The translations under genes and the position numbers were made by a program. Positions 63,385-64,000 of a stretch of DNA of 64,000 bases are shown here, in pieces. The DNA is taken from NCBI GenBank assembly GCA_951812805.1, contig CATOSZ010000001.1, positions 1,240,001 through 1,304,000 on the forward strand, read 5' to 3'. The notes beneath the pieces were generated by a model. It saw only the letters and a list, made by a program, of their open reading frames with translations, did not search any database and was not told the origin of the DNA. The DNA comes from an uncultured Alphaproteobacteria bacterium. GTDB taxonomy: Bacteria > Pseudomonadota > Alphaproteobacteria > GCA-2731375. Within the stretch, counting starts at the first letter, position 1. Each line of letters opens with the position of its first letter.

Positions 63385-63491
63385 GGTTGTCCCGGTAGTC
63401 CACGGGAGGGCCCCGCGCGGCTTCGTGTAGCGCTTTGCGTTACGCGGAGCGAAGCCGCGTGGGAGGGGCCTGTGGGCCCACCGGGACAACC
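63385..63491. repeat. Large interrupted palindrome
   Basis: Outer arms GGTTGTCCCGGT (63385-63396) and ACCGGGACAACC (63480-63491) pair perfectly over 12 bp; inner arms CGCGGCTTCG (63416-63425) and CGAAGCCGCG (63450-63459) pair over 10 bp. Together they would form a long two-part hairpin of about 107 bases. It lies beside the IS21-like end and might be a small repeat element of its own. Confidence 0.6.
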
Positions 63492-63603
63492 GGGCCGGCG
63501 GCGGAACGTGGGGATCAGGTGGGGTTCTTGAAGTGGCAATGAGCTTTTGAAGTAGTGTCCAGACTGTTCTGCAAGTTTGTCATGGCTGCCGATGAGGGCC
63601 ACC

Positions 63604-63651
63604 GGCATGCCTGGCGCGGAGATTTCGATTGCTCGGAGCGCCAGGCATGCC
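63604..63651. repeat. Perfect 14-bp inverted repeat
   Basis: GGCATGCCTGGCGC (63604-63617) and GCGCCAGGCATGCC (63638-63651) are exact inverted copies around a 20-base loop. It lies just after the stop of the transposase remnant as read on the minus strand, so it might be a terminator or a transposon end. Confidence 0.6.
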
Positions 63652-63660
63652 GAGCCGCCG

Positions 63661-63815
63661 TCAGGCGGCTTTCTGGATGCGTTCGCTTTTGCTCTCCTTG
63701 AGATGGATCATGTTGAGCTAGCGGTTGGCATCCAGCCAGTCCTCATGGATTTCGATCGCGAGAGCCCGGACCAGCCGGAGGCAGCTCATCCACCCCATCG
63801 GCCCGGACTTGTGCC
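63661..63815 (-). pseudogene. Decayed transposase C-terminus (possibly IS256/mutator type)
   Basis: Read leftward, the sequence gives RLVRALAIEIHEDWLDANR, a TAG, then LNMIHLKESKSERIQKAA and a TGA at 63661-63663. The pattern resembles the C-terminal end of mutator-type transposases as I recall them, with the TAG standing where a Tyr codon would be expected. Nothing further upstream could be followed with confidence, and the limit at 63815 is approximate. Confidence 0.35.
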
Positions 63816-63884
63816 CCAGCTACGAAACCCCTTTTGCAGAACAATCTGTACAGGACCCGTTTTGATTTGCCCGCCTTTGCGATG

Positions 63885-63933
63885 AAAGCCCCCAGGCTGA
63901 TTGGCTCCATATAGCGGATCAGCCTGGGGCTTT
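63885..63933. terminator. Terminator-like hairpin near the right edge
   Basis: AAAGCCCCCAGGCTGAT (63885-63901) pairs with ATCAGCCTGGGGCTTT (63918-63933) with one bulged base around a 16-base loop. The A-run on one side and T-run on the other would suit a bidirectional intrinsic terminator, though the T-run is only three bases. Confidence 0.5.
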
Positions 63934-64000
63934 GCTTACAGGGCGGCTACTTTTGTCGTCGCTGTTTGCTTTGTGCGAAGCGGTAAGACATGTTGCCTGT

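Overview
The window looks like chromosome from a free-living, high-GC alphaproteobacterium, most likely Rhodospirillales-like or a relative. Evidence is the strongly GC-biased codon use, a TipF-like degenerate EAL protein, MeaB, an AcnA-type aconitase, an OmpR/histidine-kinase pair overlapping by ATGA, and many oxidative catabolism enzymes (GMC and luciferase-like flavoenzymes, three Fe(II)/2-oxoglutarate-type oxygenases, class III CoA transferase, MmgE/PrpD). I cannot name a genus. No rRNA, tRNA or CRISPR array was seen.

Layout. 1-9 kb: end of a TPR protein, an adenosine deaminase-type enzyme and an aminotransferase, the TipF-like protein, then a block of oxidoreductases (2OG oxygenase, luciferase-like monooxygenase, GMC dehydrogenase) and a CoA transferase. 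9-10.8 kb: a less GC-rich patch with one secreted alpha/beta hydrolase. 10.8-19 kb: a frameshifted LpxR-type lipid A deacylase gene, meaB, hydrolase plus glyoxalase pair, a two-subunit GMC dehydrogenase, a phytanoyl-CoA dioxygenase-like protein and a second luciferase-like enzyme. 19-25.6 kb: His/Arg-rich lipoprotein, acyl-CoA synthetase, aconitase, DUF1223 protein, nitroreductase. 25.6-34 kb: a probable envelope glycolipid locus with two polytopic membrane proteins of glycosyltransferase-C type flanking a B12-binding radical SAM protein and a methyltransferase. The second membrane protein gene is split by a 2.5 kb IS66-family element. 34-38.3 kb: htpG with a candidate heat-shock promoter, then a two-component system.

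38.3-52.4 kb is the most distinctive part: two tightly overlapped, divergent gene runs. The leftward run holds an AcnX-type dehydratase in two subunits, an alanine racemase-like protein and a HyuA-type ATPase without HyuB. The rightward run holds a TPP enzyme, an Asp/Glu racemase-like protein, a short-chain dehydrogenase with an altered active site, an MmgE/PrpD protein and an aspartate dehydrogenase. A GFA protein, a beta-hydroxyacid dehydrogenase, a second MmgE/PrpD protein and queC follow. Together these look like a catabolic route for a nitrogen-containing small acid that ends in oxaloacetate or aspartate chemistry; the substrate is not known to me.

52.5-61.3 kb: TPR protein, MaoC, phosphodiesterase, acetyltransferase, PEP mutase-like protein, amidohydrolase, atypical SDR, TauD-type dioxygenase and a BenE-type transporter. 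61.3-64 kb: a tandem pair of secreted paralogues, the second cut off by an IS21-like end, followed by long inverted repeats and a decayed transposase remnant.
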